From contig NZ_SDIF01000027.1 in the NCBI RefSeq assembly GCF_004122735.1, positions 1 to 64,000 of the forward strand: DNA of 64,000 nt. Reading direction: 5' to 3'. Shown one piece after another: positions 50,286 through 58,525 of this stretch (positions within the stretch are counted from its first letter, which is position 1; each line of letters starts with the position of its first letter). The position numbers and the translations under genes were made by a program. The notes under the pieces were generated by a model that made no database searches, was not told where the DNA came from, and saw only the letters and a list, made by a program, of their open reading frames with translations. Origin of the DNA: Streptomyces sioyaensis. Lineage in GTDB: Bacteria; Actinomycetota; Actinomycetes; Streptomycetales; Streptomycetaceae.

Positions 50286-51341
50286 ATGACCAGCAGGAGC
50301 AGTCGCTTAGAGGCGCTCGGCGCCTATCTGCCGCCCACCGTGCAGACGACTGCGGAGTTGGTGGCCCAGGTGTCCGGAACGCAGGAATTCGACCTGCAAC
50401 GGATCACGGGGGTGGCGGAGCGGAGGGTCCATGACCCCCGGCCGGAGGCGGGCGAGGACTCCTACGGTCTGGCGCTGCGGGCGGCCCGGGACTGCCTGGG
50501 CAATTCCCGTTACGAGGCGGCCGATCTGGACGTGGTGATCTCCGCGTCCATCACCCGCTTCCAGGACGGCGACCGCTTCGCCTTCGAGCCCTCCTTCGCC
50601 CGGCAGCTGGCCGCCGAGCTGGGTGCGCGGAGCGCGATCCACTTCGATGTGTCCAACGCCTGCGCCGGGATGCTCACCGGTGTGTATCTGCTGGACCGGC
50701 TCATCCGGGCCGGCGTGGCGAGGAACGGCCTGGTGGTCAGCGGCGAGCAGGCCACCAAGGTGGCCCGGACCGCGGCCGCCGAGATCACCGACTCCTACGA
50801 TCCGCAGTTCGCCTCGCTCTCGGTGGGCGACTCGGCGGCGGCCGTCATCCTCGACGAGTCCGTGGACGAGGCCGACCGCATCCACTACGTGGAGATGATG
50901 ACCTGCGCGGAGTACTCGCACCTGTGCCTGGGCATGCCCAGCGACCGGACCGAGGGCATCGCCCTCTACACGGACAACAAGCAGATGCACAAGAGGGACC
51001 GGCTCCGGCTCTGGCCCACCTTTCACGGGGATGTACTGGCGAAACAGGGCCGCACCTTCGCCGACGAGGAGTTCGACTACATCGTGCAGCACCAGGTGGG
51101 CACCCGCTTCGTCGAGTTCGTGAACCGGACCGGGGAGGAGGTGTTCGGTACCGGGATGCCGCGGTCGCTGTCGGTGGTCGAGCGGTTCGGCAATACCGCC
51201 ACCACCTCCCACTTCCTGGTGTTGCGCGAGCACTTGAAGGCCGGGACGGCCCGGCCGGGCGGCAAATTCCTGCTGGTGCCCGCCGCCTCGGGCGTGGTCG
51301 CCGGGGCCCTGTCCGCAACGATCTCCACGATGGGGGTGTGA
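50286..51341 (+). CDS. lstA: KAS III-like acyl condensing enzyme (LstA/OleA-type, catalytic subunit)
   Basis: The 351-residue thiolase-fold protein starts at ATG 50286, 8 bases after AAGGAG. It keeps the full KAS III triad: Cys126 in SNACAGM, His269 in VQHQVG, and Asn303 in FGNTATT. In lipstatin biosynthesis the LstA subunit forms a heterodimer with LstB and joins two fatty acyl-CoAs (C8 and a hydroxylated C14) by non-decarboxylative Claisen condensation, giving an alpha-branched beta-keto acid. The partner-like gene starts 3 bases after this stop, and OleC- and OleD-like genes follow. That order, not the triad alone, leads me to prefer this role over fatty-acid initiation (FabH). Confidence 0.85.
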   Translation: MTSRSSRLEALGAYLPPTVQTTAELVAQVSGTQEFDLQRITGVAERRVHDPRPEAGEDSYGLALRAARDCLGNSRYEAADLDVVISASITRFQDGDRFAFEPSFARQLAAELGARSAIHFDVSNACAGMLTGVYLLDRLIRAGVARNGLVVSGEQATKVARTAAAEITDSYDPQFASLSVGDSAAAVILDESVDEADRIHYVEMMTCAEYSHLCLGMPSDRTEGIALYTDNKQMHKRDRLRLWPTFHGDVLAKQGRTFADEEFDYIVQHQVGTRFVEFVNRTGEEVFGTGMPRSLSVVERFGNTATTSHFLVLREHLKAGTARPGGKFLLVPAASGVVAGALSATISTMGV

Positions 51342-51344
51342 GCC

Positions 51345-52274
51345 ATGGGTGCCGTGATCGCCGCTGCTTCCCTCGCCCTGCCGCGTCCCGCCGACGCCAT
51401 TGCCACCACGGTGCAGCTCGCCGGGCGGGCCGCCCATGACTGTCTGACCGGGACCGGGCTGTCACCGGACTCCGTCGGGGTGCTCATCAACGTCGGCGTC
51501 TACCGCGAGTCCAACACCTTCGAACCCGCCCTCGCGGCCATGGTGCAGAAGGAAGCGGGCATCAACCTGGACTATCTCGCCGACGCCGTGCCGAGCGCCG
51601 GCTTCTCCTTCGACCTGATGAACGGCGCCTGCGGCGTGCTGAACGCCGTACAGGTGGCGCAGGCCCTGCTGGACACCGGCAGCACCGACCGGGTGCTGGT
51701 GACCGCGGCGGACGTCCACCCCGGCGGGCGGGCCGCCGACGACCCGGCGTACCCGTACGAGGACCTGGGCGGGGCGCTGTTGCTGGAGCGCTCCACCGAC
51801 CCCGGTGCCGGATTCGGGCCGGTGCACCTACGGAGCGGCCCGGGGCCGACCGGCACCTCCGGCTACCTGGACACGGCCGCGATGGGGGCCGGGGGCCGGC
51901 AGCTGATCACCGTCGAGCAGGACGCGGACCGGGCCGGGAAGCTGCTCGACCTCGCCGCCGCCACCGTGGCGGAGTACACCGAGGAGCACGGCCTGGACCC
52001 GGAGCGCACGATGGTCGTCTGCTCCCGCCCCACCCCCGACTTCGCGACGCTGCTCGCCGGGCGGCTGGGCCTCGACCCCGCCTCCGTCCTGGCCGCCGGC
52101 CTTCCGGGAAGCGACCCGGAGCGGTCCGGCGAACCGCACACTGCCGCCCCGGTCCTCGGCTATCTGACGGCCCTCGACGGCGGACTGCCGCACGCCTATG
52201 AAGAGTTGCTCTTCGTCACCGTGGGCGCCGGGCCGAGCGCCGCGTGCGCGAGCTACCGCCTGACGGGAAGGTGA
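51345..52274 (+). CDS. lstB: KAS III-fold partner subunit (LstB-type)
   Basis: The 309-residue protein starts at ATG 51345. It has a thiolase fold with Cys96 in NGACGVL, but the usual His and Asn motifs are replaced (CSRPTPDF and GEPHTAAP at the corresponding places). This points to a non-independent partner rather than a complete KAS III. Glu60 (in SNTFE) lies at the position I recall for the LstB glutamate that takes part in the LstA active site in the lipstatin heterodimer; this match is from memory. It is shorter than its neighbour (351 residues) and sits 3 bases after it, as expected for a co-translated obligate partner. Confidence 0.8.
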   Translation: MGAVIAAASLALPRPADAIATTVQLAGRAAHDCLTGTGLSPDSVGVLINVGVYRESNTFEPALAAMVQKEAGINLDYLADAVPSAGFSFDLMNGACGVLNAVQVAQALLDTGSTDRVLVTAADVHPGGRAADDPAYPYEDLGGALLLERSTDPGAGFGPVHLRSGPGPTGTSGYLDTAAMGAGGRQLITVEQDADRAGKLLDLAAATVAEYTEEHGLDPERTMVVCSRPTPDFATLLAGRLGLDPASVLAAGLPGSDPERSGEPHTAAPVLGYLTALDGGLPHAYEELLFVTVGAGPSAACASYRLTGR

Positions 52275-52284
52275 GGGCGGCGCC

Positions 52285-54327
52285 ATGCGTACTGCTCTGA
52301 CGGAGCGTCAGGAAGGCGTGCAGCCGAACCTCGCCGGGCACCTGGAACACCACGCCCGGGCCTTTCCCGACAAGCCCGCGATCATCCACCCGGACGGCAC
52401 GGAGGCCGGCGGCGGAATCCGGTACCGCACGCTCACCTACGGCGCACTCCAGGAGCAGGTCGAGGCCCTGGCGGCCGGCTTCCTGCGCAGCGGTATCGGG
52501 CGGGGCACCAAAACCGTCCTGATGGCGCCTCCGGGGCCGGACCTGTTCGCGCTCGCGTTCGCGCTGTTCCGGGTCGGTGCCGTGCCCGTCGTGGTCGACC
52601 CCGGCATGGGCGTGCGGCGGATGCTGCACTGCTACCGCGCCGTGGGCGCCGAGGCGTTCATCGGGCCGCCGGCCGCGCACGCCGTCCGCGTGCTCAGCCG
52701 CCGCACCTTCGCGAGCGCCCGGATCCGGGTGACCGTGGGCCGCCGGTGGTTCTGGGGCGGCCACACCCTCGACGGGCTGCGCCGCCCGGCCCCTTCGGCG
52801 GACGACGCGGCCACCGCGGGGGCCCCGGAGAGCCGGCCGGCCGGCGGCGACGACCTGCTGATGATCGGGTTCACCACCGGCAGCACCGGTCCGGCCAAGG
52901 GCGTGGAGTACACACACCGGATGGCCGCCGCGACGGCCCGCGGCATCGCATCCGCACACCGGCGCAGCCGCGAGGAGGTCTCGCTGGTCACCCTGCCGCT
53001 CTACGGCATCCTCGATCTGGTCTTCGGCTCCACCCTGGTGGTGGCCCCGGTGGCCCCCGCCAGGGTGGCCGGCGCCGAACCCGGCCCGGTGGTGGCGGCG
53101 TTGGCCCGGTTCGAGGTGAACACGATGTTCGCCTCCCCGGCGTTGCTGCGGGTGCTCGGCGAGCACCTCCGCCGGCAGCCCACCGCACTCCCGGCGCTGC
53201 GCTGCGTCGTCTCCGGTGGTGCTCCGGTGCCGGCGGACGTCGTCGCCGTGCTGCGCGACGTGCTGGACGAGGCGGCCGAGATCCATACGACGTACGGCGC
53301 CACCGAGGCCCTGCCGATCTCCTCCCTGGAGTCCGCCGAGGTCCTGGGGGAAACGGCGGCGCGCGCGGCACGGGGCGAAGGCACCTGTGTGGGCCGGCCG
53401 GTGCCCGGGGTCGACGTCCGGATCGTGCGGACCACCGACGGGCCGTTGCCGTACTGGGAGCCCGCGCTCACCGTCCCGCCGGGCGAGGTCGGCGAGATCG
53501 CCGTGGCCGGGGACACGGTCAGCCGCCGCTACCACGCGGCCCCGGCGGCGGACGCCCAGCACAAGATCCAGGAACACCCGGCGGACGGCGGCCCGGACCG
53601 GCTCTGGCACCGCACCGGTGACCTGGGCAGCCTGGACGGCGCGGGCCGGCTGTGGTTCGCCGGGCGTCGCACCCAGCGGGTCACCACCGCCGAGGGCGAC
53701 CTGCACACCGTCCGCTGCGAGGGCGTGTTCAACGCCCACCCGCTCGTCCGGCGCACCGCGCTGGTCGGCGTCGGAGCGGCGGGCGTACAACGGCCGGTGC
53801 TCTGCGTGGAGACCGAGCCGGGGACCGGCCGCGCGCAGTGGCGCACCCTCGTCACCGAACTGCGGCAGCTGGCCGCCGGACACCCGCAGACCCGGCACGT
53901 GCAGGACTTCCTCCGGCACCCGGCCTTCCCCGTCGACCCCCGGCACAACGCGAAGATCGGCCGCGAACGGCTGGCCCGCTGGGCCGGCCGGCGGCTGGGC
54001 CGCGGGGCACGGCGGCGGCGGACGGCCCTGCGTGCGATCCCGCTGGCGGGGTGGGCGTACCTGCTGCTCGGCGCCGTACGGCCGTTCCACTCCCCGGTGT
54101 TGACGGCCCTGTGGTGGACCGATGTCTTTCTGAGCGTCGTGGTGCACGCCGCCCAGATTCCGACGGCGCTGCCGCGCGGACGGGCCGCCGGCCGGGGCAC
54201 CGCGGCGACGGTGGGCCTCACCATGCTCTACGGGGCGACCTGGTGGCGGACGCTGCCCCCGGGCGCCCCCGCACACCGGAGCACGGACACGGAAACGGGC
54301 ACGGTCACGGGGGAGGGGACGGCATGA
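52285..54327 (+). CDS. lstC: OleC/LstC-type acyl-AMP ligase, predicted beta-lactone synthetase
   Basis: The 680-residue ANL-superfamily enzyme starts at ATG 52285 behind AAGGTGAGG. The core motifs are visible: FTTGSTGPAKGVEYTH (about 195-210), TYGATEALPIS, WHRTGDLG and the late Lys557 in HNAKIGRE. OleC/LstC enzymes adenylate a beta-hydroxy acid and close it to a beta-lactone. After the usual end of the fold, about 105 extra residues contain three hydrophobic segments (near 584-600, 609-627 and 641-655), suggesting membrane association. No OleB-like decarboxylase is nearby, so the beta-lactone would be the product rather than an olefin. The gene overlaps the next by ATGA. Confidence 0.88.
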   Translation: MRTALTERQEGVQPNLAGHLEHHARAFPDKPAIIHPDGTEAGGGIRYRTLTYGALQEQVEALAAGFLRSGIGRGTKTVLMAPPGPDLFALAFALFRVGAVPVVVDPGMGVRRMLHCYRAVGAEAFIGPPAAHAVRVLSRRTFASARIRVTVGRRWFWGGHTLDGLRRPAPSADDAATAGAPESRPAGGDDLLMIGFTTGSTGPAKGVEYTHRMAAATARGIASAHRRSREEVSLVTLPLYGILDLVFGSTLVVAPVAPARVAGAEPGPVVAALARFEVNTMFASPALLRVLGEHLRRQPTALPALRCVVSGGAPVPADVVAVLRDVLDEAAEIHTTYGATEALPISSLESAEVLGETAARAARGEGTCVGRPVPGVDVRIVRTTDGPLPYWEPALTVPPGEVGEIAVAGDTVSRRYHAAPAADAQHKIQEHPADGGPDRLWHRTGDLGSLDGAGRLWFAGRRTQRVTTAEGDLHTVRCEGVFNAHPLVRRTALVGVGAAGVQRPVLCVETEPGTGRAQWRTLVTELRQLAAGHPQTRHVQDFLRHPAFPVDPRHNAKIGRERLARWAGRRLGRGARRRRTALRAIPLAGWAYLLLGAVRPFHSPVLTALWWTDVFLSVVVHAAQIPTALPRGRAAGRGTAATVGLTMLYGATWWRTLPPGAPAHRSTDTETGTVTGEGTA

Positions 54328-55367
54328 AGGTCCTGGTGACCGGTGCGTCCGGATTCCTCGGCGGACACCTCGTGGACCGCTGCCTGGCCGAGGGCCATCA
54401 CGTACGGGCCCTCGTCCGCGGCACCAGCGACCTCACCCGGCTGCGGGCCCTGGAGGGCGTCGAGCTGGTCCACGGCGCGTTGGAGGACGCCGAGTCCCTG
54501 CGCCGCGCCGTGGCGGGCGTGGACGTCGTGCACCACAGCGCGGCGCGGGTGGTGGACTTCGGCACCCGCGCCCAGTTCTGGCAGGCCAATGTGACCGGTA
54601 CCGAGCAGCTGCTGGACGCCGCGCGCCGGGCCGGTGCCCGCCGCTTCGTGTTCGTCAGCAGTCCCAGCGCGCTGATGCCGGTCAGGGACGGCGACCGGTT
54701 CGACATCGACGAGAGCGTTCCGTACCCCGACCGGTTCCTCAATCTGTACTCCGAGACCAAGGCCGCGGCGGAACGGCGGGTACTGGCCGCGGACGGGCCG
54801 GACTTCTCCACGGTCGCGCTGCGTCCGCGCGGCATCTGGGGGCCGCGCGACCACTCCGGCTTCCTGCCCCGCCTGGTCGGCGCGATGCGGGCGGGCCGGC
54901 TGCCCGACCTCGCCGCGGGCAAGCGCGTCGAGGTGTCCCTGTGCCACTGCGACAACGCGGTGACCGCGTGCCTGCGGGCGGCCGCCGCCCCGGCAGAACG
55001 GGTCGGCGGCAAGGCCTACTTCATCGCGGACCGGGAGCGGACGGACCTGTGGGCCTTCCTGGCCCGTCTGGCGGGGCTGTTCGGCGCGTCGCCGCCCACC
55101 CGCCCGCTCCCACCGCTGGTCAGGGACGCCCTGGCGGGGGCCGTCGACCGCCTCTGGCAACTCCCCCCGCTGCGGGCACGGGTGGCCCCACCGCTGAGCC
55201 GGTACACCGTCGCCCTGCTCACCCGCTCCACGACCTATGACACGAGCGCCGCGGCACGGGACTTCGGCTACACCGCGGACACGGACCAGGATACGGGGCT
55301 GCGGCAGCTGACCGCCTGGGTCGAGTCGGCCGGCGGCGTCGAGGCCTTCGTACGCGCCGTCCGGTGA
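54324..55367 (+). CDS. lstD: OleD/LstD-type NAD(P)H-dependent beta-keto acid reductase (extended SDR)
   Basis: The 347-residue protein starts at ATG 54324, overlapping the upstream stop by four bases, behind GGGGAGGGG. It has the Rossmann motif GASGFLGG (about residues 7-14) and the catalytic Tyr142-x-x-x-Lys146 (YSETK) of the 3-beta-hydroxysteroid dehydrogenase/isomerase branch. In the Ole and lipstatin pathways this enzyme reduces the beta-keto acid to the beta-hydroxy acid before lactonisation. Length, branch and position between the OleC-like gene and the small NRPS all fit. Confidence 0.9.
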   Translation: MKVLVTGASGFLGGHLVDRCLAEGHHVRALVRGTSDLTRLRALEGVELVHGALEDAESLRRAVAGVDVVHHSAARVVDFGTRAQFWQANVTGTEQLLDAARRAGARRFVFVSSPSALMPVRDGDRFDIDESVPYPDRFLNLYSETKAAAERRVLAADGPDFSTVALRPRGIWGPRDHSGFLPRLVGAMRAGRLPDLAAGKRVEVSLCHCDNAVTACLRAAAAPAERVGGKAYFIADRERTDLWAFLARLAGLFGASPPTRPLPPLVRDALAGAVDRLWQLPPLRARVAPPLSRYTVALLTRSTTYDTSAAARDFGYTADTDQDTGLRQLTAWVESAGGVEAFVRAVR

Positions 55368-55468
55368 GCCGGGAGCGGCACCGTACCCGGCTCCCCGGCT
55401 CCCGGTTCCCGCGTACGGACCGCCGCCCGGCCCGTCCGCGGCAGCCGAGCACAACGAAACGGAACGTC

Positions 55469-58400
55469 ATGACCCACGTCCAGCAGGCCCGCACCGGCCG
55501 GCAGCCCGTGCCCGCACCGGGCCGCCGGCCCGAAAGCCGCCGCTTCGAGCGGCCCGTCTCACCCACCGAATGGCTCTACCTGGCCGGCGGCCGGCTCGCC
55601 CCGCCGTTCGCCGTCCAGATCGTGGTCGAGGGCACCGGAACGATCGCTCCCGACGCGCTGCGCCGGGCGGTCGACGTGGCGTCCGACGCCTGCCCCGGGG
55701 CACGCCTGCGCCGCCGCGGCCGCCTCTGGACGGACACCGGGCGGCCCCCCGCGGTACGGACCGTGGACCGGCTCGGTGCGGCGCTGCGGGCCCCGCTCGC
55801 CCCCGGCGAGGGCCGCGGCTGTGAAGTGGCCGTCCGCACCGAGGGCGCCACCACCACGCTGGTCTTCCGCGTGCACCACGCGGTCATGGACGCGAGGGGC
55901 GCGCTCGCCTGGACGGCGGACGTGTTCCGGGCGCTGCGCGGCGAGGCACCCGTCGGGGCCCCGTCCCCGCTGTACGACCTCGCCCTGCTCGACGCCCTCG
56001 GCGGCGCCCACCGTGAGCCGGTCGCCCCGCGGTGGCGGTCCCCGCTCGCGGGCGTCCGCCACGGCCGGGCCCCGCGCTGGCAGCGGCGGACCCTGCACGG
56101 CAGCCACCCCGGCCTGGTCGCGAAGACCGCCGCCGCCCTCGCGGACCTCGCCCCGGGTCCCACCCGGGTGATGGTGCCGGTGGACCTCCGGCGGCACCGC
56201 CCGCAGTTGCGCTCCACCGCCAATCTCAGCCTCCCCGTCTTCCTCGACGGCAGGGCGGGCGACCCCTGGGAACAGTGGCACGCGCAGCTGCTGCGGGCCC
56301 TGGCCGAGCGGCGCGAACTGGCCGGCGGTGAGGAGGAGTCGGCGGCCCGGCTGCCGCTCGGTCCGCTCGCCGCACTGCTGGCGGCCGCGCACACGGCGAC
56401 CGCGGCGGCCGGCCGCTACCCCTGCTCGGCCCTGGTCACCACCCTCGGACGCATCGGCCCGGAAGAGGTGTCCGCCCCGGGCTTCGCGGCCCGCACCGTG
56501 TACTCGCTGCCGGTCCAGGCGCCGTTCGTCCCGCTGTCGTTCACCGCCGTGGAGTGCGCGGGCCGTACCGAACTGGCCATGTCCCACCCCGGCGGCCCCC
56601 GCGCGGACGCCCGGGCGGCGGCGCTGCTGGACGCGGTGTGCGAAGCACTGTCCCCCCGCGCACGGCGCCGCCCGGTGGCCGTGGGCCCGCGGCGTTCCGT
56701 TCCTCCGCTGACGCTGACCGCGCTGCTGCGGCAGCAGGTGGACCGAGCCCCTGACGCGGTGGCGCTCACCGGGCCGCACGGCACGGTGACGTACGGGGAG
56801 TTGGACCGCCACTCCGACGTGGTGGCCGCGGAGTTACGCGACCGGGGCGTGGGGCGCGGCGCGGTCGTGGGGCTGCTCGCCGACCGCAGCGCACAGGCCG
56901 TGGCGGGCCTGTGGGGCGTACTCAAGGCAGGCGCCGCGTACCTGCCGCTCGACCCGGCGCATCCGCCGGCCCGGATCGCCGCGGTCCTGGCCGACTCCGG
57001 CGCCTCCCACTGCCTGACCGGCGGCGCGTACCGGGCGCTGCCGGGACCGGACTGCCCCGCGATCGTCCTCGACGAGCTGCCGGTGAGCGGTGCGCCGCCG
57101 CACCCCGGGACCGCGGGACCGGACGACGCCGCGTACGTCATCTACACCTCCGGCTCGACGGGCCGCCCGAAAGGCGTCGTGGTCGAGCACCGGGCGCTGG
57201 TCAACTACACGCACTGGGCCACCGACCGGTACCGGATCGATGCCGCCACCCGCTTCGCGTTGTTCACGTCCTTGGCCTTCGACCTCACCGGCACCACGCT
57301 CTTCGCGCCGCTGGCCGCCGGGGGCAGCATCGCCCTGGTCCCGGACGAGCCGGACCACCGCACGCTGCGCGACCTGCTGACCCGCTCGGGCGCCAACGCC
57401 CTCAAACTCACCCCCGCCCACCTCGACTTGATCACCACACTCGACATCGAGCCGCGGTCCTTCCGGGTGCTCGTGGTGGGCGGCGAGCAGCTGCGCGGCC
57501 CGGTGGCCGCGCGGGCGCAGCGGATGTTCGGCCCGGACTGCCGGATCGTCAACGAGTACGGCCCCACCGAGGCGACCATCGGCTGCATCGTGCACACCTT
57601 CGACCCCGAGCGCGACGGGGACCTCCCGGCCGTGCCGATCGGCCTCCCGGTGGACAACACCGAGGCGTACCTGCTGGACGCCGACGGGAGGTTCACCGGG
57701 CCGGGTGAGGTGGGGGAGATCCATCTGGCCGGCGCGCAGCTCGCGCGTGGCTACCTCGGCCGGCCGGACCTCGACCGGGAACGCTTCGTGCACCTCGCCG
57801 ACGGCACCCGGGTCTACCGCACCGGCGACCTGGCGCGGCTGACGGACGACGGGGTGCTGCGCTACCTCGGCCGTACCGACGACCAGTTGTCGGTACGGGG
57901 GCACCGGATCGAGCCGGGCGAGGTGGCGGCCGCACTGGAACGGCATCCGGACGTGCGCCACGCGGTGGTCACCGCCCGCCCGCCACGCCCCGGCGCCGAA
58001 CCCGTGCTGTGCGCCTACGTCACCGGCACCGCCGCACCGGACGCCCTGCGGACGCACGCGGCCGAACGACTGCCGGCCTACCTGGTCCCGGCGGCCGTGT
58101 GCGTGCTTGACGCCTTCCCGTGGACGGTCAACGGCAAGGTCGATGTCCGGGCGCTCCCGGACCCGTTCGCCCGCGCGCGCCCGGCCGCCGGCGCACCAGC
58201 GGCGGCCACCCGGGCCGACGACGCGGTGGACGGGCACCGGCCGCCCGGGGGCGATCCGGTGGTACCGGCCGTCGCCGCGATCTGGTCGCGCGTCCTGGGC
58301 GACCCGGGCCTGCACCCCGGACCGCAGGACGACTTCCACCGGCTCGGCGGCGACTCCCTGACGCTGCTGCGCATGCTCGCCGCGGTCGCCACCGAAGTGG

Positions 58401-58525
58401 TCGGCGCGGCCGGCGAGCCCGCCTTCGACGCCCGGCTGCGCGACCTGATCCGCCAACCCACCCTGGAGAACGTCTGCGCCGCAGCGCGCCAGGCACTCGC
58501 CACCCGACCCATGGAGCACCCATGA
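55469..58525 (+). CDS. lstE: Single-module NRPS (C-A-PCP) with an asparagine pocket, LstE-like
   Basis: I prefer ATG 55469 (GGAA upstream), giving 1018 residues. An in-frame GTG at 55364 overlaps the previous stop as GTGA and would add 35 Arg/Pro-rich residues. A divergent condensation-like domain fills about residues 20-410, with the catalytic HHAVMD at 136-141. The adenylation domain (about 420-920) has [10 protein letters not shown] from 560. Its by-eye pocket is D-L-T-K-V-G-E-I-G plus Lys, within the known asparagine code family (DLTKxGExGK). The PCP follows, with Ser963 in LGGDSL. In lipstatin the corresponding NRPS supplies leucine for the ester; here asparagine is predicted. An in-frame TTA codon lies at 56834-56836 (Leu456). 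The condensation-like domain is the likely ester-forming enzyme. Confidence 0.9.
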   Translation: MTHVQQARTGRQPVPAPGRRPESRRFERPVSPTEWLYLAGGRLAPPFAVQIVVEGTGTIAPDALRRAVDVASDACPGARLRRRGRLWTDTGRPPAVRTVDRLGAALRAPLAPGEGRGCEVAVRTEGATTTLVFRVHHAVMDARGALAWTADVFRALRGEAPVGAPSPLYDLALLDALGGAHREPVAPRWRSPLAGVRHGRAPRWQRRTLHGSHPGLVAKTAAALADLAPGPTRVMVPVDLRRHRPQLRSTANLSLPVFLDGRAGDPWEQWHAQLLRALAERRELAGGEEESAARLPLGPLAALLAAAHTATAAAGRYPCSALVTTLGRIGPEEVSAPGFAARTVYSLPVQAPFVPLSFTAVECAGRTELAMSHPGGPRADARAAALLDAVCEALSPRARRRPVAVGPRRSVPPLTLTALLRQQVDRAPDAVALTGPHGTVTYGELDRHSDVVAAELRDRGVGRGAVVGLLADRSAQAVAGLWGVLKAGAAYLPLDPAHPPARIAAVLADSGASHCLTGGAYRALPGPDCPAIVLDELPVSGAPPHPGTAGPDDAAYVIYTSGSTGRPKGVVVEHRALVNYTHWATDRYRIDAATRFALFTSLAFDLTGTTLFAPLAAGGSIALVPDEPDHRTLRDLLTRSGANALKLTPAHLDLITTLDIEPRSFRVLVVGGEQLRGPVAARAQRMFGPDCRIVNEYGPTEATIGCIVHTFDPERDGDLPAVPIGLPVDNTEAYLLDADGRFTGPGEVGEIHLAGAQLARGYLGRPDLDRERFVHLADGTRVYRTGDLARLTDDGVLRYLGRTDDQLSVRGHRIEPGEVAAALERHPDVRHAVVTARPPRPGAEPVLCAYVTGTAAPDALRTHAAERLPAYLVPAAVCVLDAFPWTVNGKVDVRALPDPFARARPAAGAPAAATRADDAVDGHRPPGGDPVVPAVAAIWSRVLGDPGLHPGPQDDFHRLGGDSLTLLRMLAAVATEVVGAAGEPAFDARLRDLIRQPTLENVCAAARQALATRPMEHP

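Noticed and set aside
51345..52274. Second KAS III-like gene as a pseudogene because His and Asn motifs are missing
   Set aside because: The frame is intact, well spaced in the operon and keeps Cys96 and Glu60; degenerate partners are normal for LstB-type subunits.
50286..55367. An olefin (OleABCD) hydrocarbon operon
   Set aside because: There is no OleB-like decarboxylase, there are two KAS III-fold genes instead of one OleA, and an NRPS and GNAT follow; the lipstatin pattern fits better.
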